From assembly GCA_018266875.1 (NCBI GenBank), contig JAFDZR010000031.1, positions 1-46,254 on the forward strand: a stretch of DNA of 46,254 bases. Reading direction: 5' to 3'. Positions 7,748 to 15,771 of the stretch are shown piece by piece. The notes below the pieces were generated by a model that worked only from the letters and a program-made list of their open reading frames with translations, was not told the origin of the DNA and did not search any database. The stretch is from Bacteroidota bacterium. Its GTDB lineage: Bacteria; Bacteroidota; Ignavibacteria; Tepidaquicellales; Tepidaquicellaceae. Position numbers and translations under genes: made by a program. Each line of letters starts with the position of its first letter. Positions within the stretch are counted from its first letter, which is position 1.

Positions 7748-9184
7748 TCAATTATCTTTTACGATTAAATATTTCTTTTTATAATAATAGGCCTGATATT
7801 TATTGTGTTTTGCCCCGGGGTCAGGACCTATGTCGTGGTAAAACATCAGTCCCGGAACAGGCGCGGATAAAGGCATTACAATACATGTATCCGATTTATC
7901 ATTTCTGATAAAGTCATATCTATCCTGAAGTTCGGAGTTGAAATTCTTCAGGCTGCCGTTGAACAATTCCTTGTATGCGAGAAATATATTGTTATTCTTT
8001 CTGTATGAATAAGCTATCAGCAGACTGATGATAAGGACTGCAACTGCCGGTATTCTGAATGTTCTGATATAACCTTTATTGTATAAATAACTGCATACTA
8101 CAAGTATATTGTAAAACCATCCGAGCAGAAAGAAAAAATAAAATACATTAAGTGTTCTGTCAAGCTGACCCATGTTTAAAGTCCAGTAGGTGATAAAATT
8201 TACTGAATAAATAATAACAATAAAAGCCGGTATTGTGAAAAGAGGGTTGCATTCAAAATATTTTCTGTTTGCGGTCTTCTTTCCGAGCAGACCGAAACAA
8301 GCCGGAATGAAAAGGATAGTGAAAAGCAGAAGCGGTGTAGTGAACAACAGATGAATAATAATCCTAACGGTATCGGAGAGAGAAATATAAAGTGAATTTA
8401 TAAGCATATGGCTGACCGGATTTTTACTTTCCCTTACTGCATTACCCGGAGCTGAATATACCATATACGCTCCTATCATTGATACAATTAAAAAAAACAG
8501 AAGTGTTCTGTTTATTTTTTTATTGGCGGCAAAATAATAAATGAAGGTGAAGAAAAGAAATTCTACTGCAATCAGCATTGAGATCTCATTTGATCCCTGA
8601 ACGGCAAGAATTACGGAAGATATGAGTACAATAAATAAAGTTTTATTCCCTTTGAAAACCGGAGAATAATTACGCATCAGAAGAATCAGAAGGAATAAAA
8701 AAAGTATATCAGCGAGCTGGTATATCACAGCGGAGGAAAGCCAGTAAAAACCCAGAGCAACATTCGCCATTTTATACAAATAGAGAGAGCAGAACGCAAG
8801 AGCTGTTATGAATACTGCCGCGGTCTTAACAGATCTTCCTGTAAAAGTTCTTATAATAAGATACACGGATACAAAAAATAATATCAGCATCAAAAAAGAC
8901 GCGACCTTATATCCGAGGACAGAATGCAGAAGCAGGGGATTGAGACTGCTCATAACCGCAGTAGAAAAGAACCTTCCAGACCAACCTATATACCAGGCAT
9001 ATTGTGACCGGAAAAATCCAAGCTGCATAGAATTTACAGTAAAATCAAAATCATCCCATGTAGGATTAGTATAAAAGGACACAATCAAAAATGGGATTAT
9101 TGTAAGCAGTAAAAAAATTACAGATGCTGCTTTGAATATCCTGTGATTAATAATGTAAGCTGACAGTTCTTTAACTGATCTCAA
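7748..9184 (-). CDS. Polytopic membrane protein, DUF6056/GT-C-like
   Basis: This 478-residue protein has about ten to twelve hydrophobic segments. A WDDFDF acidic motif follows the first one (residues 43-48), and a short soluble C-terminal tail begins near 400. An Asp-Asp motif in the first periplasmic loop is typical of the GT-C fold glycosyltransferases that use polyprenyl-phosphate sugars. The overall appearance matches the DUF6056 family, whose members lie near sugar-modification genes. The family call is from memory of the pattern, so function is unproven. The start is TTG, and no convincing promoter was found upstream. The neighbouring secreted S9 peptidase does not clarify its job. Confidence 0.7.
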   Translation of the reverse strand: MRSVKELSAYIINHRIFKAASVIFLLLTIIPFLIVSFYTNPTWDDFDFTVNSMQLGFFRSQYAWYIGWSGRFFSTAVMSSLNPLLLHSVLGYKVASFLMLILFFVSVYLIIRTFTGRSVKTAAVFITALAFCSLYLYKMANVALGFYWLSSAVIYQLADILFLFLLILLMRNYSPVFKGNKTLFIVLISSVILAVQGSNEISMLIAVEFLFFTFIYYFAANKKINRTLLFFLIVSMIGAYMVYSAPGNAVRESKNPVSHMLINSLYISLSDTVRIIIHLLFTTPLLLFTILFIPACFGLLGKKTANRKYFECNPLFTIPAFIVIIYSVNFITYWTLNMGQLDRTLNVFYFFFLLGWFYNILVVCSYLYNKGYIRTFRIPAVAVLIISLLIAYSYRKNNNIFLAYKELFNGSLKNFNSELQDRYDFIRNDKSDTCIVMPLSAPVPGLMFYHDIGPDPGAKHNKYQAYYYKKKYLIVKDN

Positions 9185-9275
9185 GTACTGCTGATTTATT
9201 TTTTCAGATCATTCAAATTAAAAAAATCAAATTCTTTAATAAAGGTCAAGAAAGTTAATCGGTTTAATTCATTAC

Positions 9276-9305
9276 TTGACAAAATAAATATAAACTGTTA
9301 ATTTG
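9276..9305 (+). promoter_or_regulatory. Sigma-A promoter of the MarR-GNAT gene
   Basis: TTG (9276-9278), 20 bases, then TAATTTG (9299-9305). The two G residues are 27 bases apart, exactly as at the canonical promoters at 1414 and 3683. It lies in the divergent spacer 56 bp before the start codon. Confidence 0.7.
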
Positions 9306-9360
9306 CATAAGCACTTATATAATTATAAACATAACAACATTTATTTAATTTCAAACCCTC

Positions 9361-10332
9361 ATGAACACTATTAAGCAGTTGGGATATATAGCGATCGGTA
9401 CAAGACTCAGGATGCTCACGGATAAATTCGTTTCAGATGCAGACAGGATTTACAAATCTATAGGAGTGGATTTTGAGCCGAGATGGTTTACGGTGTTTTA
9501 TCTGATAAATCTAAAAAAATCTATAACAGTAACTGAACTTGCGGATCAGCTTGGCTATACTCAGCCGGCAGTTACTCAGATCGCAAATTCACTTGTAAAG
9601 AAAAAACTCATCAGCGCTGTTAAGGAAAAAAGGGACAGCAGAAAAAAAATTCTCACGATTACAGCTAAAGGTGAAGAGCTGCTGCTCGAGCTGATTCCAA
9701 TATGGCAGGATATTGAAAATTCTGTTAAGGAATTATTTAATGATACCGGAAATGATGTTCTGTTTGTGATCAGTAAACTGGAATCTGAACTCGAGAAGAA
9801 TGACATTTTTTCGAGAGTAATGGAGAAGACTAAAAACAGACAGCTTGATGAAATTAAAATTCTTGAATTTGATAACTCGAAAAAGGATGTTCATAAAAAA
9901 CTTTTCAAAGAGCTGAATTATGAATGGCTGAATAAATTTTTTAAAGTAGAGAAGGAAGATGCCAAACAGCTCGATAATCCTGAGAGGGAAATTATTAAAA
10001 AAGGCGGATTCATTTTCTTTGCTGAATATAATAATGAAATAGCCGGTACGGCAGCGCTTCTGAAAAGAGAAGATAATAATTTCGAGCTTGCCAAGATGGC
10101 TGTTAAAGAAGAATTTCAGGGAAGACAGATCGGGAAGAAACTTGGTATGGCTGTAGTTGAAAAAGCCAAACAGCTTGATTGTGAAAATTTATTTCTGGAA
10201 ACAAGTTCACTGCTTACTCCGGCAATAAATCTTTACAAGAGTCTCGGTTTTGAAGAAGTGGAAATTAAGGAACCATCAAAATATGAGAGAGCAACTTTCA
10301 GAATGAAATACAATTTTAAAAATTATAATTAA
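9361..10332 (+). CDS. MarR-type regulator fused to a GNAT acetyltransferase
   Basis: This 323-residue two-domain protein has a MarR-like winged helix at residues 1-150. The recognition region is TVTELADQLGYTQPAVTQIA (about 55-75) and the wing is KEKRDSRKKILTITAKG. A GNAT domain occupies about 165-320, with the acetyl-CoA pyrophosphate loop EFQGRQIGKKLG and a conserved LYKSLGFEEVE near the end. Such MarR-GNAT fusions are common in Bacteroidota; in most cases neither the DNA target nor the acetyl acceptor is known. It has its own promoter at 9276-9305. The start ATG is consistent with family length. It may control the divergent membrane-protein/S9 genes or itself (inference from position only). 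Confidence 0.88.
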   Translation: MNTIKQLGYIAIGTRLRMLTDKFVSDADRIYKSIGVDFEPRWFTVFYLINLKKSITVTELADQLGYTQPAVTQIANSLVKKKLISAVKEKRDSRKKILTITAKGEELLLELIPIWQDIENSVKELFNDTGNDVLFVISKLESELEKNDIFSRVMEKTKNRQLDEIKILEFDNSKKDVHKKLFKELNYEWLNKFFKVEKEDAKQLDNPEREIIKKGGFIFFAEYNNEIAGTAALLKREDNNFELAKMAVKEEFQGRQIGKKLGMAVVEKAKQLDCENLFLETSSLLTPAINLYKSLGFEEVEIKEPSKYERATFRMKYNFKNYN

Positions 10333-10339
10333 CAATATT

Positions 10340-10447
10340 ATGGACATAGCAGCCGATAAAAAATATAAACTTATCATGTTTTTTCTCAAAGCGGCATTCA
10401 TCGCTGCCATGGTCTATTCCTTCAGCAGAAACAGTGTCTTTAATTAA
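10340..10447 (+). CDS. Small membrane protein (35 aa), uncharacterised
   Basis: An ATG eight bases after the MarR-GNAT stop opens a 35-codon frame. It has a charged N-terminus (ADKKYK) followed by a hydrophobic helix LIMFFLKAAFIAAMVYSF and a short polar tail. The size and the single predicted membrane span fit the many overlooked small membrane proteins of bacteria. It fills most of the 129-bp gap before the S41 gene. There is no recognisable family and no Shine-Dalgarno site, so it could be non-coding. Confidence 0.4.
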   Translation: MDIAADKKYKLIMFFLKAAFIAAMVYSFSRNSVFN

Positions 10448-10461
10448 TTCATAAAACTTAT

Positions 10462-11796
10462 ATGATTAAAATATTAATTTATCTTATGGCGTTATCAGTA
10501 TTTTGTACAGATATAATCGAGGGTCAGACATCACAAAGCAGTGATATTGTTCTCACTGATGACATGAGAATCAGCGTTATTAATAAAGCATCTGAACTTT
10601 TGAGTGATAAATATGTATTCCCTGAAACTGCATCGGAAATGGGAAAATATATTAAAGATCAGTTCAAAAAAGGAATATATTCAGACTTAAATGATCCCGT
10701 GAAGTTTTCCATGAAACTTACGGAAGATCTGCAGTCTGTAAGCAGGGACAGGCACGTCAGAGTGAACTTCAGTCCCGAAATGATTAAAAGAAAAAAAGCG
10801 TCAGGTAACCAGAATGATGATGAGATCTCTCCTGAATTCTTAGAAGAGCTGAAAAAGGAAAACTACGGTTTCAGACAAGTAGAAAGGCTAAGCGGAAACA
10901 TAGGTTATATCGATTTCAGGGAATTCGGACCGGGTGAAATTATTAAAGATAAAGTTGCTGCAGCAATGTCCTTTGTTGAAAACTGTGACGCATTGATATT
11001 TGACATGAGATATAACGGAGGCGGTGATCCGACCGGTATACAGGTAATTACAAGTTACCTATTTGGAGAAGAGCCGGTTCATTTGAATGATATGTATTTC
11101 AGATCGAAAGATACACTTGATCAATTCTGGACGCTGAAGGATATTAAAGGAAAAAGAATGCCTGATGTTCCGGTGTTTGTTCTGACAAGCAGCTATACTT
11201 TTTCAGGCGCGGAAGAATTTTCATATAATTTAAAGAATCTGAAAAGAGCTGTGATAGTGGGGGAGACAACCGGCGGAGGAGCGAATCCCGGCGGAATGGA
11301 AATAATAGATGATAATTTCACAGTATTCATCCCGACAGGAAGAGCGATCAATCCGATCACAAAAACCAACTGGGAAGGCACTGGTGTAAAACCCGATGTG
11401 GAGATCAACAGCCTGAAAGCGCTGACAAAAGCTCACATACTTGCACTGGAAATATTATCTCAGAATCTGTCTGATGAAAGAGAGAAAAATACTTATAAAT
11501 GGATGATAGAATCCCTGTCTGCTACATTGAACGACATTGAAATTGATACTGATCTTTTGAAAAAATACGAAGGCAGGTACGGCGACAGGGCAGTTTATCT
11601 TGAAAACGGAAAACTTTATTATCAAAGAGCCGGCAGACAGAAATTCGAATTAACACCTATGTCTGAGAATACTTTCATGCTTAAGGAGATAGATTTTTTC
11701 AGACTGAGATTTGAAAGTGATGCAAACGGAAATATTACTTCAGTAACGGGGTTGTATGATAACGGAAATACGGATTCTTCTCCTAGAAGCAACTGA
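10462..11796 (+). CDS. Secreted S41 family peptidase (C-terminal-processing/IRBP type)
   Basis: This 444-residue protein has a signal peptide (residues 1-21). An N-terminal helical S41 domain (about 30-130) contains the RDRHVR motif with His98. The S41 catalytic domain spans about 140-335. Its nucleophile is Ser248 in SSYTFSGAEEF, and it has the GETTGGGANPG loop and a DMRYNGGGDP strand. A C-terminal beta domain (about 365-440) follows. No PDZ domain is seen, which fits the IRBP/interphotoreceptor-like S41 subgroup rather than CtpA. These peptidases act outside the cytoplasm on protein C-termini or short peptides. Its TGA stop directly abuts the TGA of the convergent MOSC gene (together the palindrome TGATCA), so there is no space for a terminator between them. 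Confidence 0.9.
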   Translation: MIKILIYLMALSVFCTDIIEGQTSQSSDIVLTDDMRISVINKASELLSDKYVFPETASEMGKYIKDQFKKGIYSDLNDPVKFSMKLTEDLQSVSRDRHVRVNFSPEMIKRKKASGNQNDDEISPEFLEELKKENYGFRQVERLSGNIGYIDFREFGPGEIIKDKVAAAMSFVENCDALIFDMRYNGGGDPTGIQVITSYLFGEEPVHLNDMYFRSKDTLDQFWTLKDIKGKRMPDVPVFVLTSSYTFSGAEEFSYNLKNLKRAVIVGETTGGGANPGGMEIIDDNFTVFIPTGRAINPITKTNWEGTGVKPDVEINSLKALTKAHILALEILSQNLSDEREKNTYKWMIESLSATLNDIEIDTDLLKKYEGRYGDRAVYLENGKLYYQRAGRQKFELTPMSENTFMLKEIDFFRLRFESDANGNITSVTGLYDNGNTDSSPRSN

Positions 11797-12483
11797 TCAT
11801 TTTAAATATAATCTTAGCGAGTCCTTTAAACTGCCGGGAATGAATTCGTTTTCGAGAATGAGCTTCAACTTATTCTGATCTTCGCCTTTTGATTTTTTAC
11901 AATGCACTATATCAGAAATTGATAAATTAACATCAGACTTATGAGTAAGAATAATTTCATCTCCGGAGTTGAGATAACCTTCTTCTTCGACTCGGAAATA
12001 TGTTCCGAAAAGTCCAAGGTCATAAAATCTGTTAAGAATGTCATCCTCTCCGAATCTTATATTCAGTTTAAAACAGGGAAATCTTGGCTGAACAGCCCGG
12101 AGCTTTACAGAACCAATCTGATAAACATTTCCAATAAGGACTGAGTCATCTGTGAGACCGCTCGTAGTAAGGTTTTCACCAAAGAGGCCAAACTCCCATG
12201 AGTCTCTTTTTATTTCTTTTTTCCATGCTTCATAATAAGAATGGTCATAAGAATAAACTGCTTTGTCAACTCCGCCATGAACTCTCAGGTCGGATTGTTC
12301 ATCACCTTCAACATTTAAGAAACTTACCTTTGAAATACTTTTAACCGGGGATTTGAAAATACTTGTGTATATTTCTTTACCTTCCCATGTGAATTTCTGC
12401 GGACTGCCGGTGTTTACTGATAATACTTTCAAGATATATTGTTTATGTGTCTTCGGTTTTGCCTCAAAGATTCTAAGGCTCAA
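11797..12483 (-). CDS. MOSC domain protein, YiiM-like
   Basis: The predicted protein has 228 residues. The MOSC domain (molybdenum-cofactor sulfurase C-terminal, beta-barrel) spans about residues 18-165. It carries the sulfur-carrier cysteine in QPRFPCFKL and the FGENLTT motif, followed by a short helical 3-alpha region. YiiM-like proteins take part in detoxifying N-hydroxylated compounds via molybdenum-cofactor enzymes; this member's partner is not visible here. The TTG at 12483 gives 17 extra residues compared with usual homologues, which begin at the KVLSVNTG strand. A second in-frame TTG at 12432 would give the usual start, so the N-terminus is uncertain. The -7 box at 12504-12511 allows either start. 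Confidence 0.85.
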   Translation of the reverse strand: MSLRIFEAKPKTHKQYILKVLSVNTGSPQKFTWEGKEIYTSIFKSPVKSISKVSFLNVEGDEQSDLRVHGGVDKAVYSYDHSYYEAWKKEIKRDSWEFGLFGENLTTSGLTDDSVLIGNVYQIGSVKLRAVQPRFPCFKLNIRFGEDDILNRFYDLGLFGTYFRVEEEGYLNSGDEIILTHKSDVNLSISDIVHCKKSKGEDQNKLKLILENEFIPGSLKDSLRLYLK

Positions 12484-12503
12484 AGGGTTAATAATCAGTG
12501 AAA

Positions 12504-12511
12504 CAAATTTA
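12504..12511 (-). promoter_or_regulatory. -7 box for the MOSC gene
   Basis: The minus strand reads TAAATTTG, a perfect TAnnTTTG, 20 bp before the TTG at 12483. The -33 position carries only a poor TGTTT, so this is supported by the -7 box and location. Confidence 0.45.
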
Positions 12512-12588
12512 GTAAAATGGAAAATTAATAAACAGATAATTTTATCTTTTTTAAAAAATAAATGAACTATTGATGATAAAAATTTTTA

Positions 12589-12683
12589 TCATCCTGAGCG
12601 AAACGAAGGATCCATCTAAATAAGTACTGCACTAACCTACATGGATTCTTCACTGCACTCGCTTTGCTCGTTTGATCAGAATG
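12589..12683. repeat. Imperfect inverted repeat of the CTGAGCGAA/GGATCC type
   Basis: The left arm (ATCCTGAGCGAA...GAAGGATCCAT, 12589-12615) is mirrored by the right arm (ATGGATTCTTCACTG...GATCAGAAT, about 12641-12682). This is a decayed copy of the dispersed palindromic repeat, found in many bacterial genomes, whose arms read like CATTCTGAGCGAAGCGAAGAATCC. It is non-coding and can form a long hairpin. Confidence 0.6.
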
Positions 12684-12710
12684 TCAAAAGATTTTTGTTT
12701 TTGATATTTT

Positions 12711-12884
12711 CTTTGAGCCTTCGAGTCTTTGAGCATAGCTTTTGAATTAGTTTAATCTTTGTGTCTTGGTATCTTTGTGGTAAAGTTTTTAAACTAGTTT
12801 TTCTTCGAGCCTTCGAGTCATCGAGGTAAAGCTAAAATAAAAGTTTTTCTTCGAGCCTTTGAGCCTTTGAGGCAAAGCTTTTTT
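12711..12884. repeat. Degenerate tandem repeats (CTTCGAGCCTTTGAG type)
   Basis: Four related units of about 31-36 bp start at 12711, 12757, 12803 and 12849, spaced exactly 46 bp apart. Each reads CTTTGAG/CTTCGAG-CCTTCGAG-TCTTTGAG-G(T/C)AAAGCTTTT with substitutions; the second is the CTTTGTGTCTTGGTATCTTTGTGG form. They carry no open frame. Together with the inverted repeat they fill the 470-bp gap between the MOSC and RidA genes; the remainder is A/T-rich and holds the two genes' promoters. Confidence 0.7.
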
Positions 12885-12908
12885 AAAACATGCATTTGAA
12901 ATTCATTC

Positions 12909-12938
12909 TTGAATTTACCGTTCATTAATTTTAATTTG
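12909..12938 (+). promoter_or_regulatory. Sigma-A promoter of the RidA gene
   Basis: TTG (12909-12911), 20 bases, then TAATTTG (12932-12938), with the two G residues 27 bases apart. Its -33 TTG is in frame with the gene and could be mistaken for a start codon. The promoter shows that translation must begin at the ATG at 12954. Confidence 0.7.
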
Positions 12939-12953
12939 TCAAAACGAAGTATT

Positions 12954-13373
12954 ATGAACCAATCAGATCTTTTAAATTCCTCCAAAGCTCCCGAGCCGGT
13001 CGGACTTTATCCTCACGCCAGAAAGTTCGGCGATCTGCTTTTTCTCTCCGGAGTCGGTCCGAGGGAAAGAGGCAGTAAAAAAATTCCGGGAGTCGAACTC
13101 GATAATGACGGCAACATTATTTCCTATGATATCGAAACACAGTGTCACTCTGTATTCAAAAATGTAAAACATATACTAGAAGATGCCGGCTCTGACTGGA
13201 GTAAGCTCATTGATGTGACTGTTTTTCTTACCAATATGAAAAAAGATTTTGCAGTTTACAACAGGATCTATGCTGAATATTTCATGGATAATCAGCCTTG
13301 CAGAACTACAGTGGAAATTAATTCACTTCCAACGCCAATAGCGATTGAACTAAAGTGCATTGCTTACGTCTAA
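12954..13373 (+). CDS. RidA/YjgF family enamine-imine deaminase
   Basis: This 139-residue protein is of normal RidA length. It begins with the family's substrate-facing segment (KAPEPVGLYPHARKFGDLLFLSGVGPRE). It has the core helix region (TQCHSVFKNVKHILEDAGSDWSKLIDVTVFLTNM) and the C-terminal CRTTVEI with the conserved Arg, and ends in ELKCIAYV. RidA proteins hydrolyse reactive enamines and imines. The inserted KKIPGVELDNDGNIISYDIETQ segment resembles the 2-aminomuconate deaminase branch of aromatic or tryptophan breakdown, but no other pathway gene is nearby, so that substrate is only a suggestion. The start is ATG at 12954 because the upstream TTG at 12909 is part of the promoter. It may be co-transcribed with the next gene, 59 bp downstream. 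Confidence 0.88.
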   Translation: MNQSDLLNSSKAPEPVGLYPHARKFGDLLFLSGVGPRERGSKKIPGVELDNDGNIISYDIETQCHSVFKNVKHILEDAGSDWSKLIDVTVFLTNMKKDFAVYNRIYAEYFMDNQPCRTTVEINSLPTPIAIELKCIAYV

Positions 13374-13432
13374 TTCCTGGATCCGCTGAAAATAATATTT
13401 TTTATTTTCTAAATAATCTTAAATAGTTTATT

Positions 13433-13753
13433 ATGGGGGTAATTGTCATAACCTGTTTCAAACCTAAGGAAGGAATGGAAAACGAACTTCTTGAAGTTAT
13501 TAAAGATCACATTCCTGTACTCAGAAAGGAAGGTCTTGTAACAGACAGGATTTGTCATGTAATGAGATCTTCAAATGGTTCTATACTTGAGGTCTTTGAA
13601 TGGAAATCACAGGAAGCCATAGAAAATGCCCACAAAAACGAAAGAGTTCTCGAACTCTGGAAGAGATTTGAAAAAGCATGCACCTATGAAAAGCTTTCAT
13701 CGCTTGAAGAATCCAATATGATGTTCCCTGGTTTTGAACCGGTTGAATTTTAA
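13433..13753 (+). CDS. Dimeric alpha-beta barrel (ABM-like) protein
   Basis: This is a 106-residue protein. The alternating pattern (strand VIVITCFKPK, helix MENELLEVIKDHIPVLRKEG, strand RICHVMRSSNG, strand ILEVFEWKS, helix AHKNERVLELWKRFEKAC) is typical of the antibiotic-biosynthesis-monooxygenase-like fold. Such proteins form dimers and act as small monooxygenases, heme- or quinone-handling enzymes, or simply bind ligands. No catalytic residue pins down a reaction. It lies between RidA and an amide hydrolase with a 15-bp gap to the latter, probably in one operon. Confidence 0.75.
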   Translation: MGVIVITCFKPKEGMENELLEVIKDHIPVLRKEGLVTDRICHVMRSSNGSILEVFEWKSQEAIENAHKNERVLELWKRFEKACTYEKLSSLEESNMMFPGFEPVEF

Positions 13754-13768
13754 AGAAAACAATAAAAA

Positions 13769-14977
13769 ATGAAAACATTGATTAAATTATTTGCATCAGC
13801 TTCGGTAATATTTACAATGATTTTACTGAACAATTATTCTGCGGATGCATGTACGACTTTTTGTCTTCATACGGACAAGGATCTTATATTCGGCAGAAAT
13901 TACGACTGGATGATAGACTACGGGATTGTTTTTGTGAATAAAAGGAATGTAGCGAAAACTGCATTTACGGATTCTGAAAGTCCGGCAAAATGGATATCTG
14001 AATTTGGCAGCATGACATTTAATCAGTTCGGAAGGGAATTTCCTACAGGAGGAATGAATGAGAAGGGACTGGTTGTGGAACTGATGTGGCTGGAAGGTTC
14101 GGAATTCCCGGACAAGGATCAAAGACCCGCATCCGGCGGCATACTTCAGTGGATACAATATCAGCTTGACATATGCGAAACGGTAAACGAAGTAATAGAA
14201 ACTGATAAGGTCATCAGAATCCCAAAGAATGCAGTCCCAGTTCATTTTCTGGTGAGTGACAGAAACGGAAATTCGGCAACGGTAGAATTTCTCAATGGAA
14301 AGATGGTCGTACATTCAGGAGAAGACCTCCGCTATACAGTTCTTACAAATGATACATATGATAATTCTTTATCTTATTTAAATCAGCTGAAGGAATTCGG
14401 CGGTAACGGCGAGTTGAGGAATGACAACAATTCGCTTTACAGATTTGCAAAAGCCTGTATGATGCTGAGGTCATTTGAGCGGTCAGAGGAAATGCCGGCG
14501 GTTGATTACGGATTTAAAATTCTCAGTTCAGTAAGTCAGGGCGAATACACAAAATGGAGTATCGTTTATGACATTAAGAATCTGAAAATCTATTACAGAA
14601 CATTTGAGAACAGAAACATCAGGAACGTTGATTTCTCCGGACTCGATTTCAACTGTGATACACCCGTGAAAATGATCGGAGTAAATGCAGGCTCGGAGGG
14701 GAATGTCAATGGCGAATTGAAAGATTACAGTTATGAATCCAACAGGCAGCTGATTGAGGATTCTTACGGATCGGTTGATTTTTTAAAAGATACTCCTGAC
14801 AATGTCAAAGAACTAACGGCTAAATATCCGGAGAGGGTTTACTGTATCAGTAAATCTGAAAATAAAAACTTCAATTCGATGAACACATCAAATAAATTTT
14901 CGGGATTGGTCTTATTAATTATTGTTCCTGTTGTGTTTCTGTTCTTTTTTCTGTTCAGAAAAAAATTACTAAATTAA
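13769..14977 (+). CDS. Exported linear amide C-N hydrolase (choloylglycine hydrolase family) with C-terminal membrane anchor
   Basis: This 402-residue Ntn-hydrolase has a signal peptide of residues 1-27. Cleavage at SADA-C exposes Cys28 as the N-terminal nucleophile, as in penicillin V acylase and bile salt hydrolase. Further family marks are FGRNYDW (near 41), the FPTGGMNEKGLVVELMWLE strand pair and the Asn in VLTNDTYDNS. Unusually, the C-terminus carries a hydrophobic span (about 378-396) ending RKKLLN, so the enzyme is probably tethered to the inner membrane facing the periplasm. The substrate could be an N-acyl amino acid, N-acyl homoserine lactone or other acyl amide; the sequence does not say which. 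It is 15 bp downstream of the ABM-like gene. Confidence 0.88.
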   Translation: MKTLIKLFASASVIFTMILLNNYSADACTTFCLHTDKDLIFGRNYDWMIDYGIVFVNKRNVAKTAFTDSESPAKWISEFGSMTFNQFGREFPTGGMNEKGLVVELMWLEGSEFPDKDQRPASGGILQWIQYQLDICETVNEVIETDKVIRIPKNAVPVHFLVSDRNGNSATVEFLNGKMVVHSGEDLRYTVLTNDTYDNSLSYLNQLKEFGGNGELRNDNNSLYRFAKACMMLRSFERSEEMPAVDYGFKILSSVSQGEYTKWSIVYDIKNLKIYYRTFENRNIRNVDFSGLDFNCDTPVKMIGVNAGSEGNVNGELKDYSYESNRQLIEDSYGSVDFLKDTPDNVKELTAKYPERVYCISKSENKNFNSMNTSNKFSGLVLLIIVPVVFLFFFLFRKKLLN

Positions 14978-15010
14978 TTTACATTCTATTCATTAATTAA
15001 AAAAAACAAA

Positions 15011-15532
15011 ATGGAGACCATACAAAAGAAATGGTGGGTATTGCTCTTAAGAGGAATACTCATGCTGATATTCGGGGTCATCGCTCTTGTAACTCCCGGG
15101 CTGGTTCTGGTTACATTGCTTTTCTATTTCGGATTCCTGGCGGTATTCAGCGGAATATTCGTGATCATTGAAGGAATAATGTCCGACTCTGAAAAAGGAA
15201 CGAAGATCCTGGAAGGATTTTTTTATATTATAATAGGTCTGTTGTTTTTGATAAAACCGGGATTTGTTTTAAGTTTTACACTTTACTTCATTGCTTTCTG
15301 GGCAGTAATTGCCGGAATATTCATGATCTATTCCGCAATAAAACTGAGAAAGGTAATTCAAAACGAATGGTTTACAATCATTAACGGATTAATAACTTTG
15401 ATTTTCGGGTTGCTTATTTTTTCAAATGTAATTGCAGCTTCGGAATCGATTGTAATCGTGTTTGGTTTTTATGCGATAATTTCCGGAATCATTATGATGA
15501 TATTATCATTCAAAGTAAAAAGCTTAAAGTAA
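15011..15532 (+). CDS. HdeD-like (DUF308) membrane protein
   Basis: This 173-residue protein consists of six hydrophobic segments arranged as three pairs, with the repeated motif RGILMLIFGVIALVTPG, EGFFYIIIGLLFLIKPG and NGLITLIFGLLIFSN. This internal repeat is the hallmark of the HdeD/DUF308 family. HdeD in E. coli is linked to acid resistance at high cell density; for most homologues the role is unknown. It lies 33 bp after the amide hydrolase and is followed by a strong terminator, so it closes this transcription unit. Confidence 0.88.
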   Translation: METIQKKWWVLLLRGILMLIFGVIALVTPGLVLVTLLFYFGFLAVFSGIFVIIEGIMSDSEKGTKILEGFFYIIIGLLFLIKPGFVLSFTLYFIAFWAVIAGIFMIYSAIKLRKVIQNEWFTIINGLITLIFGLLIFSNVIAASESIVIVFGFYAIISGIIMMILSFKVKSLK

Positions 15533-15554
15533 AATTCATTTATATTTTTTTTTT

Positions 15555-15585
15555 AAAACCCCGTATTGTCATGCGGGGTTTTTTT
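15555..15585 (+). terminator. Rho-independent terminator
   Basis: AAAACCCCG (15555-15563) pairs with CGGGGTTTT (15574-15582, running into a T7 tract 15579-15585) around a short loop. It follows the HdeD-like gene and separates it from the promoter at 15711. Confidence 0.9.
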
Positions 15586-15710
15586 ATTAATGTGAAAAAC
15601 AACTATGATATTCACAGCTACAGAGCCCGTCCGGATAATTTTTCATCCGAAGAATTAGACATTAAAAAAATATTTGCAAAAATTTTTTAACAGGGCATTT
15701 CTCAACCTTA

Positions 15711-15740
15711 TTGACAATAACAACAATAATGTTATATTTG
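15711..15740 (+). promoter_or_regulatory. Sigma-A promoter of the ATP-grasp/KamA locus
   Basis: TTG (15711-15713), 19 bases, then TATATTTG (15733-15740) is a perfect -7 at consensus spacing (27 bases between the G residues). The first ATP-grasp gene starts 31 bases later. An ATATTTGCAAAAATT motif at 15670-15684 is repeated over this -7 box at 15734-15748, suggesting a possible duplicated promoter or operator. Confidence 0.85.
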
Positions 15741-15771
15741 CAAAAATTATTTTTAATCAAATTGAAGATTT

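Noticed and set aside
12909..12953. TTG start for RidA at 12909
   Set aside because: This TTG is the -33 element of a well-spaced promoter, and RidA length is normal from the ATG at 12954.
11797..12953. CRISPR array in the repeat spacer
   Set aside because: The 46-bp-spaced units are degenerate, only four in number, and the bases between them are not unique spacers of constant length. No cas gene is present.
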